This document shows, piece after piece, positions 36,842 through 45,968 of a stretch of DNA of 47,136 nt. The stretch's first letter is position 1, and every line of letters starts with the position of its first letter. The translations under genes and the position numbers were made by a program. The notes under the pieces were generated by a model that had not been told where the DNA came from, searched no databases, and worked only from the letters and a program-made list of their open reading frames with translations. This stretch comes from Candidatus Omnitrophota bacterium (GTDB taxonomy: Bacteria > Omnitrophota > Gorgyraeia > JAGLLT01): NCBI GenBank assembly GCA_030632085.1, contig DAOVJY010000007.1:8001-55136 (forward strand), given 5' to 3'.

Positions 36842-38179
36842 ATGGATTTAAAATCAAAAAATTGTTTAGTTATTGGTTTGGGTAAAAGCGGATTAAGCGC
36901 GGCTTTGCTTTTAAAAAAGCTTAAAGCAAACGTCCGTGTAAGTGATAGCAGTAAAGAAGGCAAGATAATATCTAATATAAATATACTCAAAAAACACGGT
37001 ATCAATCAAATTGAAACCGGCAAGCACTCCAAATCTTTTTTAGATAATTGTGAAATAGTAATCGTTAGTCCGGGGATACCCATGGATAATATCTTGATTG
37101 TCTCAGCCAGAGCTATGGGCTTGCCTGTAATCAGTGAAGTTGAACTGGGATACTTGAACTGCAGGGCACCCATAATTGCTATTACCGGAACTAACGGTAA
37201 AACAACTACAGCCGGTTTATCGGCAAATCTCCTGAAGAATGCCGGCTATAAGACATTCTTATGTGGGAATATTGGTAAACCTTTTTGCGATGTAGCTCAA
37301 AAAGCCAAAGAAAAGGATTATGTGGTTCTGGAGGTGAGTTCGTTTCAGCTTTTAACTTCTGATAAGCTTAAGCCCAAGGTGAGCATAATCTTAAACGTTG
37401 ATCAGGATCATCTTGATTACCATTTGGACTTTAAAGAGTATTATATGGCCAAAGCCGGAATATTTAAAAGGCAGGATTCAAATGATTTCTGCGTTTTACG
37501 CAAAGAAGACCTTAATAATTATTATAAAAGTATAGATATTAAAGCGCAAGTCACTACCGTTTCACAACAATTGCCGGCTGATATTTATCTTAAGGGACAA
37601 GATATTATTAGTGATGGTATGAAATTTGCAAAGCTTTCCGGAATAAACCTCGATAATATAAAAGCGGCTGAAAATTTTCTTTTTCTTACAGCTTTATCCA
37701 AAATATTAAATATTTCAGATGAAATATTATTTAAAACGGTAAGTGATTTCAAAGGGCTTGCTCATCGCATTGAGTATGTGGGTGATTTTAATGGTGTCCG
37801 CTATATAGATGATTCAAAAGCAACGAATATCTCAGCAACCAGGCAGGCTTTAAAAACTATTTCAAAACCGGTTATATTACTGGCCGGTGGTTTGGATAAG
37901 GAAATTGATTTCAAAGCGCTCAAGCTTGATTTTTTTGATAATGTTAAGTTAATCATTCTTACGGGGGAAGCAAGGCATAAATTGCGGGAAGCCCTGGAAG
38001 ATATAAAACCTTTGAAAGTTATTGAGAGCTTTAAAGAGGCGGTTGTTTATGCCAAAAGCCGGGCTCTTAAAGGTGATGTGGTGTTGCTTTCTCCTATGTG
38101 TGCCAGCTTTGATGAGTTTTCCAGTTACAAAGAGCGGGGTAGGGTTTTTCAAAATATAGTCAAGGAGATAAACTCTTAA
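36842..38179 (+). CDS. murD: UDP-MurNAc-L-alanine:D-glutamate ligase MurD
   Basis: Adds D-glutamate to UDP-MurNAc-Ala. 445 residues: the N-domain nucleotide-binding start VIGLGKSGLSAALLLKK, the ISPG-like VSPGIP, the P-loop ITGTNGKTTTAGL, VLEVSSFQL, NVDQDHLDYH, a C-domain with GLAHRIEYVGDFNGVRYIDDSKATN and the closing LLSPMCASFDEFSSYKERG. All are typical of MurD. It starts 2 bases after mraY and ends 1 base before ftsW. Confidence 0.97.
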   Translation: MDLKSKNCLVIGLGKSGLSAALLLKKLKANVRVSDSSKEGKIISNINILKKHGINQIETGKHSKSFLDNCEIVIVSPGIPMDNILIVSARAMGLPVISEVELGYLNCRAPIIAITGTNGKTTTAGLSANLLKNAGYKTFLCGNIGKPFCDVAQKAKEKDYVVLEVSSFQLLTSDKLKPKVSIILNVDQDHLDYHLDFKEYYMAKAGIFKRQDSNDFCVLRKEDLNNYYKSIDIKAQVTTVSQQLPADIYLKGQDIISDGMKFAKLSGINLDNIKAAENFLFLTALSKILNISDEILFKTVSDFKGLAHRIEYVGDFNGVRYIDDSKATNISATRQALKTISKPVILLAGGLDKEIDFKALKLDFFDNVKLIILTGEARHKLREALEDIKPLKVIESFKEAVVYAKSRALKGDVVLLSPMCASFDEFSSYKERGRVFQNIVKEINS

Positions 38180-38180
38180 A

Positions 38181-39275
38181 ATGCCTTCAATAAGATTTTG
38201 CCGCATTGTAATCTTTGTTATATGTGCTATTCTCATAAGCTTCGGTCTGATAATGGTTTATAATTCTACAGCTGTAAAAGCTTATGAATACCACGGCAAT
38301 GCTTCATATTACTTATTAAGACACCTCATTTTTATTCTTATCGGAGTTACTATTTGTTTCATTCTGATGTTGGTGGATGTAAAGAATCTACAGAAGTGGG
38401 CTAAACCCGTAATGTTTTTAGCTATCATTACGTTGATTCTTGTCCTAGTGCCTAATATTGGCAGGCGGGCCGGGGGCGCTCAAAGGTGGTTTCGCTTAGG
38501 TTTTTTTAATTTTCAACCTTCAGAATTCGCAAAATTGGCGGTTATTCTATACTTAGCAGACTATTTAGTTCGCAAGGATTATAAAATTAGTTACTTTTTC
38601 AGCGGGTTTTTACCGGCAATTATGGTTATTTGTTTAGCGGCAGGTTTAATTCTTTTGCAGCCGGATTTAGGAACGGCTGTCCTACTTTTAACTGTTTCGC
38701 TTTTTATGCTCTTTGCCGGCGGCGCGAGATGGTTTCATGTATCTCTCCTGGGATTAGCGACTTTGCCTGTTGTGGGTTATTTGATTTATTTTGAACCCTA
38801 TAGGCTCAGGCGAATGATATCTTTTGTTGATCCCTGGAAACATAAAGCCGATGAAGGGTATCAATTAATTCAATCCTTAATTGCTTTAGGCTCAGGAGGA
38901 TTCTTAGGTGTTGGCCTGGGTCGCGGGCAGCAAAAACTTTTCTATCTTCCCGCGGCGCATACCGATTTTATATTTTCTATAATAGGTGAAGAGTTTGGGT
39001 TCGTGGGAGCTTTTAGCCTTATTGTTCTATATATTATGTTTATTGTTTTTTCCGGGATTATTGCCCTTAATCTAAAGAATATGTTTGCGCGCTATGTTAT
39101 TTTTGGAGTTGTATGCTTAATTAGCTTGCAGGTTGTAGTTCATATAGGCAGCAGCACTGGATTTTTGCCAACAAAAGGATTACCCCTGCCTTTTATTAGT
39201 TACGGCGGCTCAGCGCTGGTTTTTAATATGATTGCGGTTGCTTTACTGTTAAACGTTTCAAGAAATAGGATTTAA
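38181..39275 (+). CDS. ftsW: Septal peptidoglycan glycosyltransferase FtsW
   Basis: 364 residues with about ten membrane helices; a SEDS-family polymerase that works with FtsI. Motifs are FGLIMVYNSTAVKAYE near the start, RRAGGAQRWFRLGFFNFQPSEFAKLAVILYLA, LILLQPDLGTAVLL, GYQLIQSLIALGSGGFLGVGLGRGQQK, LPAAHTDFIFSIIGEEFGF and TKGLPLPFISYGGSAL. Its place between murD and murG supports FtsW rather than RodA. Confidence 0.96.
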   Translation: MPSIRFCRIVIFVICAILISFGLIMVYNSTAVKAYEYHGNASYYLLRHLIFILIGVTICFILMLVDVKNLQKWAKPVMFLAIITLILVLVPNIGRRAGGAQRWFRLGFFNFQPSEFAKLAVILYLADYLVRKDYKISYFFSGFLPAIMVICLAAGLILLQPDLGTAVLLLTVSLFMLFAGGARWFHVSLLGLATLPVVGYLIYFEPYRLRRMISFVDPWKHKADEGYQLIQSLIALGSGGFLGVGLGRGQQKLFYLPAAHTDFIFSIIGEEFGFVGAFSLIVLYIMFIVFSGIIALNLKNMFARYVIFGVVCLISLQVVVHIGSSTGFLPTKGLPLPFISYGGSALVFNMIAVALLLNVSRNRI

Positions 39276-39279
39276 TAAC

Positions 39280-40386
39280 ATGAATATATTGTTTGTTACA
39301 GGCGGAACCGGAGGCCATATAAATGCGGCTTTAAGTTTAGCTAAAGAAATAAGGTTCGCTGACGATGAAGTAAATATAAAATTCTCACTTAATGCCAACT
39401 CTGTTTTTGAAAAGAAATTACAAAATAATAAATTTGATTATAAAACATATTCTTTGAAAATGCCAAGCCGTCTTTTAACGTTTGCTTGGTTTTTGTTCAT
39501 CTTAGATAATATAAAGGCTTTAGTAAAATCCTTTTTTCTGATCGCGGAATTTAAACCTGATGTCTTAGTGGGTTTTGGCAGCTATGCCGGCATACCCGCG
39601 GTGCTGGCCGGTATCTTAAGTTTTAAAAAAATAGCTATAATTTTGCATGAGCAGAATCTAGTTCCGGGAAAAGCTAATAAATTACTTTCAGTGGCGGCTA
39701 ATAAAGTAGCTGTTAGTTTCAGAAAAAGTGAAACATTTTTTAGGGGTAAGGCCGTATATACCGGAAATTTTGTAGATAAAAGTTTTTTTACAGTTACCAA
39801 AAATGAGGGGATTAAGGAACTGAAGCTAAAGCAAAACAAGTTTACTTTGCTTGTAATGGGCGGCAGTCAAGGAGCTGTATTTATTAATGACCTTTTCCTT
39901 AAAGCGATTAATCTTTTTGAAGCGGAGGTCAAGAAAAATATTCAAATTATTCATCTCTGCGGGGCGAAGAATTACGAGTGCGTGAAAGACAAGTATAGCT
40001 TTATGAAAATAATTGACTATAATATTATTGGGTTTTCTGATAATATGCCAATTGTCTTAGCCGCGAGTGATTTGATTGTATCCAGAGCCGGAGCTACTTC
40101 TATAGCGGAAATAAATGCTGTTGGTAAACCGGCTATATTAGTTCCTTATCCTTATGCCGGTAACCATCAAAGGTATAATGCTCAGGTTTTAGAAGATAAC
40201 AACGCGGCTATTGTTTTTAACGAACAGTTAGTATCGGAACAAATATTAGCAGATACAATAATTAGTCTTATGAGAAACAAAGAACGATTAAAGGCTATGG
40301 CGCAGGCGAGCGGAAAGCTCGCGGACGCTGAATCTATCAGTAAGATGAGGCAACTAATTAGGGAATGTTATGAAAAGATTAGATAA
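39280..40386 (+). CDS. murG: UDP-GlcNAc:lipid I N-acetylglucosaminyltransferase MurG
   Basis: Adds GlcNAc to lipid I, forming lipid II on the cytosolic face. 368 residues, GT-B fold. The N-terminal glycine loop is VTGGTGGHI (6-14), then DVLVGFGSYAGIPAVLAG and HEQNLVPGKANKLLS. The C-domain shows VMGGSQGAVFIND, GFSDNMPIVLAASDLIVSRAGATSIAEINAVGKPAILVPYPYAGNHQ, which binds UDP-GlcNAc. It overlaps murC by 17 bases. Confidence 0.97.
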   Translation: MNILFVTGGTGGHINAALSLAKEIRFADDEVNIKFSLNANSVFEKKLQNNKFDYKTYSLKMPSRLLTFAWFLFILDNIKALVKSFFLIAEFKPDVLVGFGSYAGIPAVLAGILSFKKIAIILHEQNLVPGKANKLLSVAANKVAVSFRKSETFFRGKAVYTGNFVDKSFFTVTKNEGIKELKLKQNKFTLLVMGGSQGAVFINDLFLKAINLFEAEVKKNIQIIHLCGAKNYECVKDKYSFMKIIDYNIIGFSDNMPIVLAASDLIVSRAGATSIAEINAVGKPAILVPYPYAGNHQRYNAQVLEDNNAAIVFNEQLVSEQILADTIISLMRNKERLKAMAQASGKLADAESISKMRQLIRECYEKIR

Positions 40387-41740
40387 AGTAAAAAAGATTT
40401 ATTTCATTGGTGCCGGCGGCATAGGTATGAGTGCTTTGGCTCAGATTTTATTTGAACTTGGTTATAAGGTCTGCGGCTCTGACATAAAGCAAACTCCTCT
40501 AACTGAAAAGCTCCGGCATAAAGGTATTGATGTGACTATCGGCCACACCGGTAAATGCCCTGATGATATTGATTTGGCTGTTTATACATCATGCATAAGT
40601 TCGGATAATCCGGAGATGATTGTTTTTAAGAGTAAAGGGGTTAAGCTGATATCGCGAGGGGAACTTTTAGCTGAACTTTTTAATGACAGTGTTGGTATTG
40701 CTATAGCCGGAACTCACGGTAAAACCACAACTACAGCTTTAGTGGGGCATGTATTAAAAGCTTGCGACTTAGACCCGACCATAGCTGTGGGGGCGGAAGT
40801 TCCTTCTCTTATGGGAAATGCCGTTTTGGGTAAAAGTGATTTATTTGTTGCCGAGGCTGATGAAAGTGACGGTTCTTTTTTAAAATTGAAACCCCTTTAT
40901 GGAATTATTACTAATATAGAAGAAGAACACCTTGATTATTATAATGATATTCAAAGTATTATTAAGGCATATATTTCCTTTTCTCAAAGCATAAAGTCCG
41001 GCGGTTGTTTAGTGGCTTGCGGCGATGATGCTAATCTTACGAATATATTGAAGAATTACAAAAAACCGGTTATAACTTTTGGCTTTAGCAAGTCATGTAA
41101 TTATAGAGCTACCAATCTTCGGATAAGGGGACTTTCAGTTGAGTTTGATTGCCTTGAAGATGGGAGGCTTCTGGGGACTTTCACTTTAAATATACCCGGT
41201 AGACATAATGTTTTAAACGCGTTGGGAGCTATAATTATTTGTAAGCTCCTGGGAATAAAAGTTGAGAAAATTGAAAAAACCTTAAAACAATATAAGGGCT
41301 CAAGTAGAAGATTTGAGATTAAAAGTAACACGGCGGGTATTATTTTGATTGAAGATTATGCCCATCATCCTACTGAGATTAAAGCGACTATTGAAGCCGC
41401 CAGTCATCTAAAGCCCAAAAGGATTATAGTTGTTTTTCAGCCTCATCGTTATAGCCGTACTAAACATTTAAAAGAAGCCTTTGCGGAAGCTTTTGATAAG
41501 GCGGACTATCTCATTGTGACCGATATATATTCAGCGAGCGAGAAGCCGATAGAAGGAGTTGACTCACAGACTCTGTATAACGCCCTCAAGGAGAAAAAAA
41601 GTGACGTATGCTTTTTGCCTATATCAGATATAGTTGACCATATAGTACATATAGCCTCTAAAGGTGATTTGATAATCATCATGGGAGCCGGTGACATAGG
41701 AGAAATAAGTAGTGAAATTACCGCCAGGCTTAAAAAGTAA
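40370..41740 (+). CDS. murC: UDP-MurNAc:L-alanine ligase MurC
   Basis: First Mur ligase, adding L-alanine to UDP-MurNAc. 456 residues: IYFIGAGGIGMSALAQIL near the start, VYTSCISSDNPEM, the P-loop IAGTHGKTTTTALVGHV, VAEADESDGSFL, TNIEEEHLDYY, the C-domain GSSRRFEIK, EDYAHHPTEIKAT, FQPHRYSRT and the final IIIMGAGDI. All are diagnostic for MurC. Overlaps murG by 17 bases and murB by 29. Confidence 0.97.
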   Translation: MKRLDKVKKIYFIGAGGIGMSALAQILFELGYKVCGSDIKQTPLTEKLRHKGIDVTIGHTGKCPDDIDLAVYTSCISSDNPEMIVFKSKGVKLISRGELLAELFNDSVGIAIAGTHGKTTTTALVGHVLKACDLDPTIAVGAEVPSLMGNAVLGKSDLFVAEADESDGSFLKLKPLYGIITNIEEEHLDYYNDIQSIIKAYISFSQSIKSGGCLVACGDDANLTNILKNYKKPVITFGFSKSCNYRATNLRIRGLSVEFDCLEDGRLLGTFTLNIPGRHNVLNALGAIIICKLLGIKVEKIEKTLKQYKGSSRRFEIKSNTAGIILIEDYAHHPTEIKATIEAASHLKPKRIIVVFQPHRYSRTKHLKEAFAEAFDKADYLIVTDIYSASEKPIEGVDSQTLYNALKEKKSDVCFLPISDIVDHIVHIASKGDLIIIMGAGDIGEISSEITARLKK

Positions 41741-42596
41741 AGTCTTAAAAAATGAGTTGGCGTCAAAGCATACAACCTTCAAAATAGGGGGCCGCGTGCC
41801 TTTATGGATTGAGCCTATAAATTTAGATGAGTTGTTGAAATTATTATTTTTATTAAAAAAAGAAAAAAAGAAATACTTTATAATCGGGGCGGGAAGTAAT
41901 TTGCTCATAAGAGACAAAGGCATAAAAGAAGTTTTTATCCGTTTAAATTCTGCTTATTTTAAAACTCTTAAGTTGCAGGGCGATAGGTTAATAGCCGGTT
42001 GCGGCGCTTCATTAAATTCAGTAATAAATTTTGCCGCTGATAATTCTTTATCCGGCCTTGAGGGTTTATGTGGAATTCCGGCCAGTCTTGGCGGGGCAAT
42101 TTATATGAATGCGTCTTCTAATGGAGTCGCGATATCAGATTATATTAAAAGTGTAAAAATTATTGATAGAAACTTAAACTTAAAAACGCTGCAAAAAAAA
42201 GATATCGGTTTTTCTTACAGGCACAGCAATTTTAAAAAGGCTATAATTATTGAAACTGCTCTTTGTTTAAAAAATAGTAGTAAAGATGCTATCTTTAAGA
42301 GAAAAAATAATTATTTGCTTCAAAAAAGTAAAACTCAACCTCTTGCTTGCAAAAGTGCCGGATGTGTTTTTAAAAATCCGGATAAGTGTAAAATTTCAAG
42401 CGCTGAGCTTATTGAAGCGGCCGGTTTAAAAGGGGCTTCTGTTGGTGGGGCAAAGGTTTCCGGTAAGCATGCTAATTATATAGTAAACTACAACAAGGCT
42501 ACCGCTAAAGATGTTAAATTTTTAATGGAAAAAATTAAAAAAGTAATTAAAAAGAAATATAATATAAATATGCGCAAGGAAATAGTCTTTATATAA
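41712..42596 (+). CDS. murB: UDP-N-acetylenolpyruvoylglucosamine reductase MurB
   Basis: FAD enzyme that reduces the enolpyruvyl group to lactyl, giving UDP-MurNAc. 294 residues with a GTG start inside murC. Motifs are HTTFKIGGRVPLWIEP, the FAD loop IIGAGSNLLI, LEGLCGIPASLGGAIYMNAS, FSYRHSNFK, and SAGCVFKNPDKCKISSAELIEAAGLKGASVGGAKVSGKHANYIVN in the last third. The size and single YR-containing loop suggest a type II MurB. The ribosome site lies within murC. Confidence 0.95.
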   Translation: MKLPPGLKSKVLKNELASKHTTFKIGGRVPLWIEPINLDELLKLLFLLKKEKKKYFIIGAGSNLLIRDKGIKEVFIRLNSAYFKTLKLQGDRLIAGCGASLNSVINFAADNSLSGLEGLCGIPASLGGAIYMNASSNGVAISDYIKSVKIIDRNLNLKTLQKKDIGFSYRHSNFKKAIIIETALCLKNSSKDAIFKRKNNYLLQKSKTQPLACKSAGCVFKNPDKCKISSAELIEAAGLKGASVGGAKVSGKHANYIVNYNKATAKDVKFLMEKIKKVIKKKYNINMRKEIVFI

Positions 42597-42598
42597 TT

Positions 42599-43534
42599 AT
42601 GTCCGGTATTAAAAAAAAATTCAACAATGTTGTAGTTTTGATGGGGGGGGAATCTCAAGAGAGGGATATTTCTCTGGTTTCCGGAAAAGCGGTTACGAAT
42701 GCTCTAAAGAAAAGGAGCTACAAAGTTGCCCGGTGCATTCTTAATTCTACTGATGAAAATACCATCAAAGAGCATATTTCAAAATTAAATCCGGATGCTG
42801 TTTTTGTTGCTATGCATGGCGGCGCGGGCGAGGATGGCCGAATTCAGAGTATTCTTGAGAAATTAAAAGTTCCTTATACCGGTTCCGGGCCGGAATCTTC
42901 TTTTAATGCCATGAATAAGATTATATCCAAAGAAATATTCAAAGAAAATGGTATAATAACGGCAGATTATATAGTTGTTGGTGCTTTGGAGCGTGAATTG
43001 TTGGTAAATTTTGATGGTTTTCCCTGTGTAGTGAAGCCTGTTTCTCAGGGCTCAAGCGTTGGATTGTCAGTTGTTAAATGTCAGGATGAATTGAGTGATG
43101 CGGTTAAGGAAGCGTTAAAACATGATATTCAGGTAATCATTGCCGGTTATATTCCCGGCAGGGAAGTAACTGTGGGTATCCTTGATAATGAGCCGTTGCC
43201 CGTTCTGGAGATTATACCGCATCGGGATTTTTATGATTTTCAGGCCAAGTATGACGATGAGTTAACGGAGTATATTGTCCCGGCGGAAATTGATAGCGAT
43301 TTATCCGAAGCGATACAAGCTATGGCTAAGAAAGCCCATAATGTTTTGGGATGTGATTATTTTAGCCGCGTTGACTTAAGGCTTTCTTCTGATAAAAAAC
43401 CATATGTATTAGAAGTAAACACAATTCCCGGTTTAACATCGCACAGTTTATTGCCGAAAGCCGCTCTTGCGGCAGGATATGACTTTTGTGATTTATGTGA
43501 AAAAATATTGAATTCCGCGACTATTATGAAGTAA
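42599..43534 (+). CDS. ddl: D-alanine:D-alanine ligase
   Basis: ATP-grasp enzyme making the D-Ala-D-Ala dipeptide used by MurF. 311 residues. Recognisable stretches are VLMGGESQERDISLVSGKAV near the start, AMHGGAGEDGRIQSILE, PYTGSGPESSFNAMNK, the ATP-grasp segment FPCVVKPVSQGSSVGLSVV, GREVTVGIL, and the metal-binding end RVDLRLSS with VLEVNTIPGLTSHSLLPKAA. YDDELTEYIVPA is the omega loop. It sits 2 bases after murB and 24 before ftsQ. Confidence 0.97.
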   Translation: MSGIKKKFNNVVVLMGGESQERDISLVSGKAVTNALKKRSYKVARCILNSTDENTIKEHISKLNPDAVFVAMHGGAGEDGRIQSILEKLKVPYTGSGPESSFNAMNKIISKEIFKENGIITADYIVVGALERELLVNFDGFPCVVKPVSQGSSVGLSVVKCQDELSDAVKEALKHDIQVIIAGYIPGREVTVGILDNEPLPVLEIIPHRDFYDFQAKYDDELTEYIVPAEIDSDLSEAIQAMAKKAHNVLGCDYFSRVDLRLSSDKKPYVLEVNTIPGLTSHSLLPKAALAAGYDFCDLCEKILNSATIMK

Positions 43535-43558
43535 TATATAAATTAAACGGAGAAACGT

Positions 43559-44383
43559 ATGTTATTCAATTTATTTAATCGCAAGCCCCAGAGCAAAAGG
43601 AAGAAAAGAAATCAGAAAAAGGAAATGTCCGATGAGGCAAAAAGCCTTATTAGGAGAATTGTTATTGTAGTTGTTTTGTATGTTGGGCTGATCTTTTTAA
43701 TAATATTGGGAATTTTTCAGATTTCTAAGTACATTACTAATTGGGACTACTTTTCTCTTGAACACATTGAAATTAGAGGTGAGAATTTATCTACTAAAGA
43801 GGCTGCCGGATATTGTGACATTGAACTACCTAAAAATTTAATTTCCCTGGATATAGATATGTTATCACGGCATATTAAAACGATTCACCCGGACTTAAAA
43901 CAAGTTAGAGTGCAGAGAAAACTTCCGAATACTTTAATAGTAATTATTGACCGAAGGAAACCTTTAGTGCAGGTGAAATTACGCGATGAATACTACCTGG
44001 TTGATAGTGAAGGTTTTGTGATTCAAAGCGTTTTAATCAAGAAAGAGAACGTTCCTGTTGTTGTTGGGCTGAGAAAATCAGAAGTGCATGATATAAAAAA
44101 CGGCATATGCCTTTCTAAAAAGCTGCGCAGGGCACTTGAGTTATTACAATTATATAAGTTAATTATTACCGAAGAAACTTACAAGGTTGAAACTATTGAT
44201 GTCAGTAACAGTAAAAATTATATTTTATTTGTTAGTAAAGGATTAGAAATCAGGTTTGGACGGGATAACTTTGAATTCAATATGAATAATCTTTTACTTA
44301 TTTTACGAGAAATGAATGTACCGGATAATTCTTATATTGATTTGAGATTTAAGAATGTAACAGTAGCTCCAAAAAAGATATGA
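43559..44383 (+). CDS. ftsQ: Cell division protein FtsQ
   Basis: 274 residues. A basic cytosolic tail (residues 8-24, rich in Lys/Arg) is followed by one membrane helix (33-54) and a POTRA domain (about 66-135: SLEHIEIRGENLSTKEAAGY). Then come the VRVQRKLPNTLIVIIDRRKPL segment and the FtsQ/DivIB C-domain. FtsQ links early and late division proteins by binding FtsL and FtsB in the periplasm. The stop overlaps the ftsA start by 4 bases. Confidence 0.93.
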   Translation: MLFNLFNRKPQSKRKKRNQKKEMSDEAKSLIRRIVIVVVLYVGLIFLIILGIFQISKYITNWDYFSLEHIEIRGENLSTKEAAGYCDIELPKNLISLDIDMLSRHIKTIHPDLKQVRVQRKLPNTLIVIIDRRKPLVQVKLRDEYYLVDSEGFVIQSVLIKKENVPVVVGLRKSEVHDIKNGICLSKKLRRALELLQLYKLIITEETYKVETIDVSNSKNYILFVSKGLEIRFGRDNFEFNMNNLLLILREMNVPDNSYIDLRFKNVTVAPKKI

Positions 44384-45600
44384 AAAAAAAACCAAGAATA
44401 ACAGCTCTTGATATTTCCGATGTAAAAATTGCCGGAGTTGTAGCTGAGCTTGAGTCCAAGAATAAGATAACTGTCCTAAGTTATGATATTACAAATGAAT
44501 CCTGCCTAAAAAACGGGCTTGTTGTGGATATTACAAAAGCTGCCGCGGTGATTAAGAACTTTGTAAAAAAACTTCAACATAAATCTCATACTTCTTCACC
44601 AACTATAGCAGTTAATATTACAGGCGAAGATTTAGCCTTAAGCAAATCGCAAGCAGCGATATTAATTAGTAATGCCAGGGGTATTATCACGTCGGCTGAT
44701 CTTAAAGCGGTTATCAGCCAGGCGCATATCCAGGGGGTTTCTTTGGATAGAAAGATTATAGAAACTCTTATTTCAAAATACACGGTTGATGATAATGTAG
44801 AGGTAATTAATCCTCTGCGGATGTATGCCAAAAAACTTTGCGTTCAGCTTTCAGTTGTTAGCGGCTTTACAAACCACATAAACAACTTAAGAAAAGCGAT
44901 AAGCCGCGCGGGGTATTGCGTAAAAGATTTAGTGGCTGATCCCATAGCTGATAGCTTTTCAGTATTAACGGAGAAGGATAAAGAAGACGGGGTAGTATTA
45001 ATGAATATCGGCTGTTTACGCAGTCAAATTATTGTTTTTAAAAAAAATAAAATGGAATATTTAAAAGTGGTTAATCGCGGCGGCGCGGATATAACAAAGT
45101 CAATTAGCTCATCCCTGGATGTGTCTTTTGAGTATGCTGAAGAATTAAAGAGAAGATATGGTTGCGCGCAATTTTATAATAACCAAAAACAAGAAGTTGT
45201 TTTGAAAAAGGATGATGGTACGTTTAAGACAATAAATCGAAACCTTATAACCGACGCGGCTTCCGGGGGGCTCTTTGATGTTTTCGATTTTATTGATAAA
45301 GAGCTTAAAAAGGCTAATATTTATCTTGAGAAGGATTATAAAATTATTCTGACCGGGGGTTTGGCTCTAATGGATTCCGCGATTGAAGCTCTTCAAGCTA
45401 AATTTCATTTAGCCATATCAGCTGGAGTTCCGCGAGGTTATAGCGTTGTAAACGAATTGGTTGCTCCTAATTGGTCTACTTGCCTTGGCGTAGCGAAGAA
45501 GTCTCTTATAAATCCTCCCTATGTTCCTTATAGCAGGGCATTATCAGCCCCAAGATATATAATTCAGAAATTTAACGATTTTATGACAGATTATTTTTAA
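44380..45600 (+). CDS. ftsA: Cell division protein FtsA
   Basis: 406 residues, actin-like ATPase that tethers FtsZ to the membrane. Present are the first phosphate loop ITALDISDVKIAGVVAE, the SHS2/1C domain (about 85-165, with GVSLDRKIIETLI and the NPLRMYAKKLCVQ region), VVNRGGADITKSIS, and the adenosine motif IILTGGLALMDSAIE. The last 15 residues, RYIIQKFNDFMTDYF, form the amphipathic membrane-targeting helix, so the protein is complete. ftsZ would normally come next but does not. Confidence 0.95.
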   Translation: MKKKPRITALDISDVKIAGVVAELESKNKITVLSYDITNESCLKNGLVVDITKAAAVIKNFVKKLQHKSHTSSPTIAVNITGEDLALSKSQAAILISNARGIITSADLKAVISQAHIQGVSLDRKIIETLISKYTVDDNVEVINPLRMYAKKLCVQLSVVSGFTNHINNLRKAISRAGYCVKDLVADPIADSFSVLTEKDKEDGVVLMNIGCLRSQIIVFKKNKMEYLKVVNRGGADITKSISSSLDVSFEYAEELKRRYGCAQFYNNQKQEVVLKKDDGTFKTINRNLITDAASGGLFDVFDFIDKELKKANIYLEKDYKIILTGGLALMDSAIEALQAKFHLAISAGVPRGYSVVNELVAPNWSTCLGVAKKSLINPPYVPYSRALSAPRYIIQKFNDFMTDYF

Positions 45601-45694
45601 TAAGTCCCTGTAAATAAATAAATTATAACTATTATGATATAATCCATTCCCACCGTGAAAAGGGTATATCTTGATTATTGTTTGCAGTTTGTCT

Positions 45695-45801
45695 CTTGTG
45701 TCTTGTGTCTTGTGACTTATGTCTTGTGACTTATTTGCGCCTTGTGACTTATTTGCGCCTTGTGACTTATGACTTGCTTGTGCCTTATGACTTGTTTGTG
45801 T
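45695..45801 (+). repeat. Degenerate heptamer tandem array (CTTGTGW)
   Basis: About 14 units built on CTTGTGT, CTTGTGA, CTTATGA and longer variants such as CTTATTTGCGC. An 18-base compound unit, CTTGTGACTTATTTGCGC, occurs twice in tandem (45723-45740, 45741-45758). No spacers, so not CRISPR. Likely a slippage-prone intergenic repeat; its function is unknown. Confidence 0.9.
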
Positions 45802-45804
45802 CTT

Positions 45805-45857
45805 ATATTTTACGGACTTCGTATATCCTTATATTATGGATAAAATGCGGAATATAA
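45805..45857. repeat. 53-bp repeat, left copy (dif/pdif-like core)
   Basis: Identical over all 53 bases to 47084-47136. The core can be read as XerC-like ACTTCGTATAT (45816-45826), a 7-base centre (45827-45833) and XerD-like TTATGGATAAA (45834-45844). It also holds a TATCC/GGATA inverted pair. Confidence 0.95.
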
Positions 45858-45871
45858 TCAAAGGAATAAGC

Positions 45872-45900
45872 TTGAAAGTAATATATTTGCATTGTATTAT
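45872..45900 (+). promoter_or_regulatory. Promoter of the cassette gene
   Basis: TTGAAA (45872-45877), 17 bases, TATTAT (45895-45900), each one base from consensus. The leader of about 60 bases contains an ATACG/CGTAT inverted pair (45928-45942) and the ribosome site AGGAGG (45953-45958). GTTAGGA (45950-45956) resembles an integron core site but doubles as the ribosome site. Confidence 0.6.
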
Positions 45901-45968
45901 ATATGCATGCTATTGAATATCTAAAAAATACGTATTCCGTATATTAATTGTTAGGAGGATAGAAAATA

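Larger units (their letters stand above)
45601..45968. other. Gene-free stretch between ftsA and the cassette gene
   Basis: 368 bases without a gene. In order it holds an A/T-rich segment with an isolated TATAAT (45638-45643) lacking a -35 box, the degenerate heptamer array (45695-45801), the first copy of the 53-bp repeat (45805-45857), and the promoter and leader of the cassette gene. No terminator hairpin with a T-run is seen after ftsA, and no ftsZ fragment is visible. Confidence 0.85.

Noticed and set aside
45695-45801. Possible CRISPR array
   Set aside because: Units are only 7 to 18 bases, directly abutting and degenerate, with no unique spacers and no cas genes.
45950-45956. GTTAGGA as the left boundary (attI or attC core) of the cassette
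   Set aside because: It overlaps the ribosome binding site, and no matching hairpin or integrase-binding repeats lie upstream; it may be chance.
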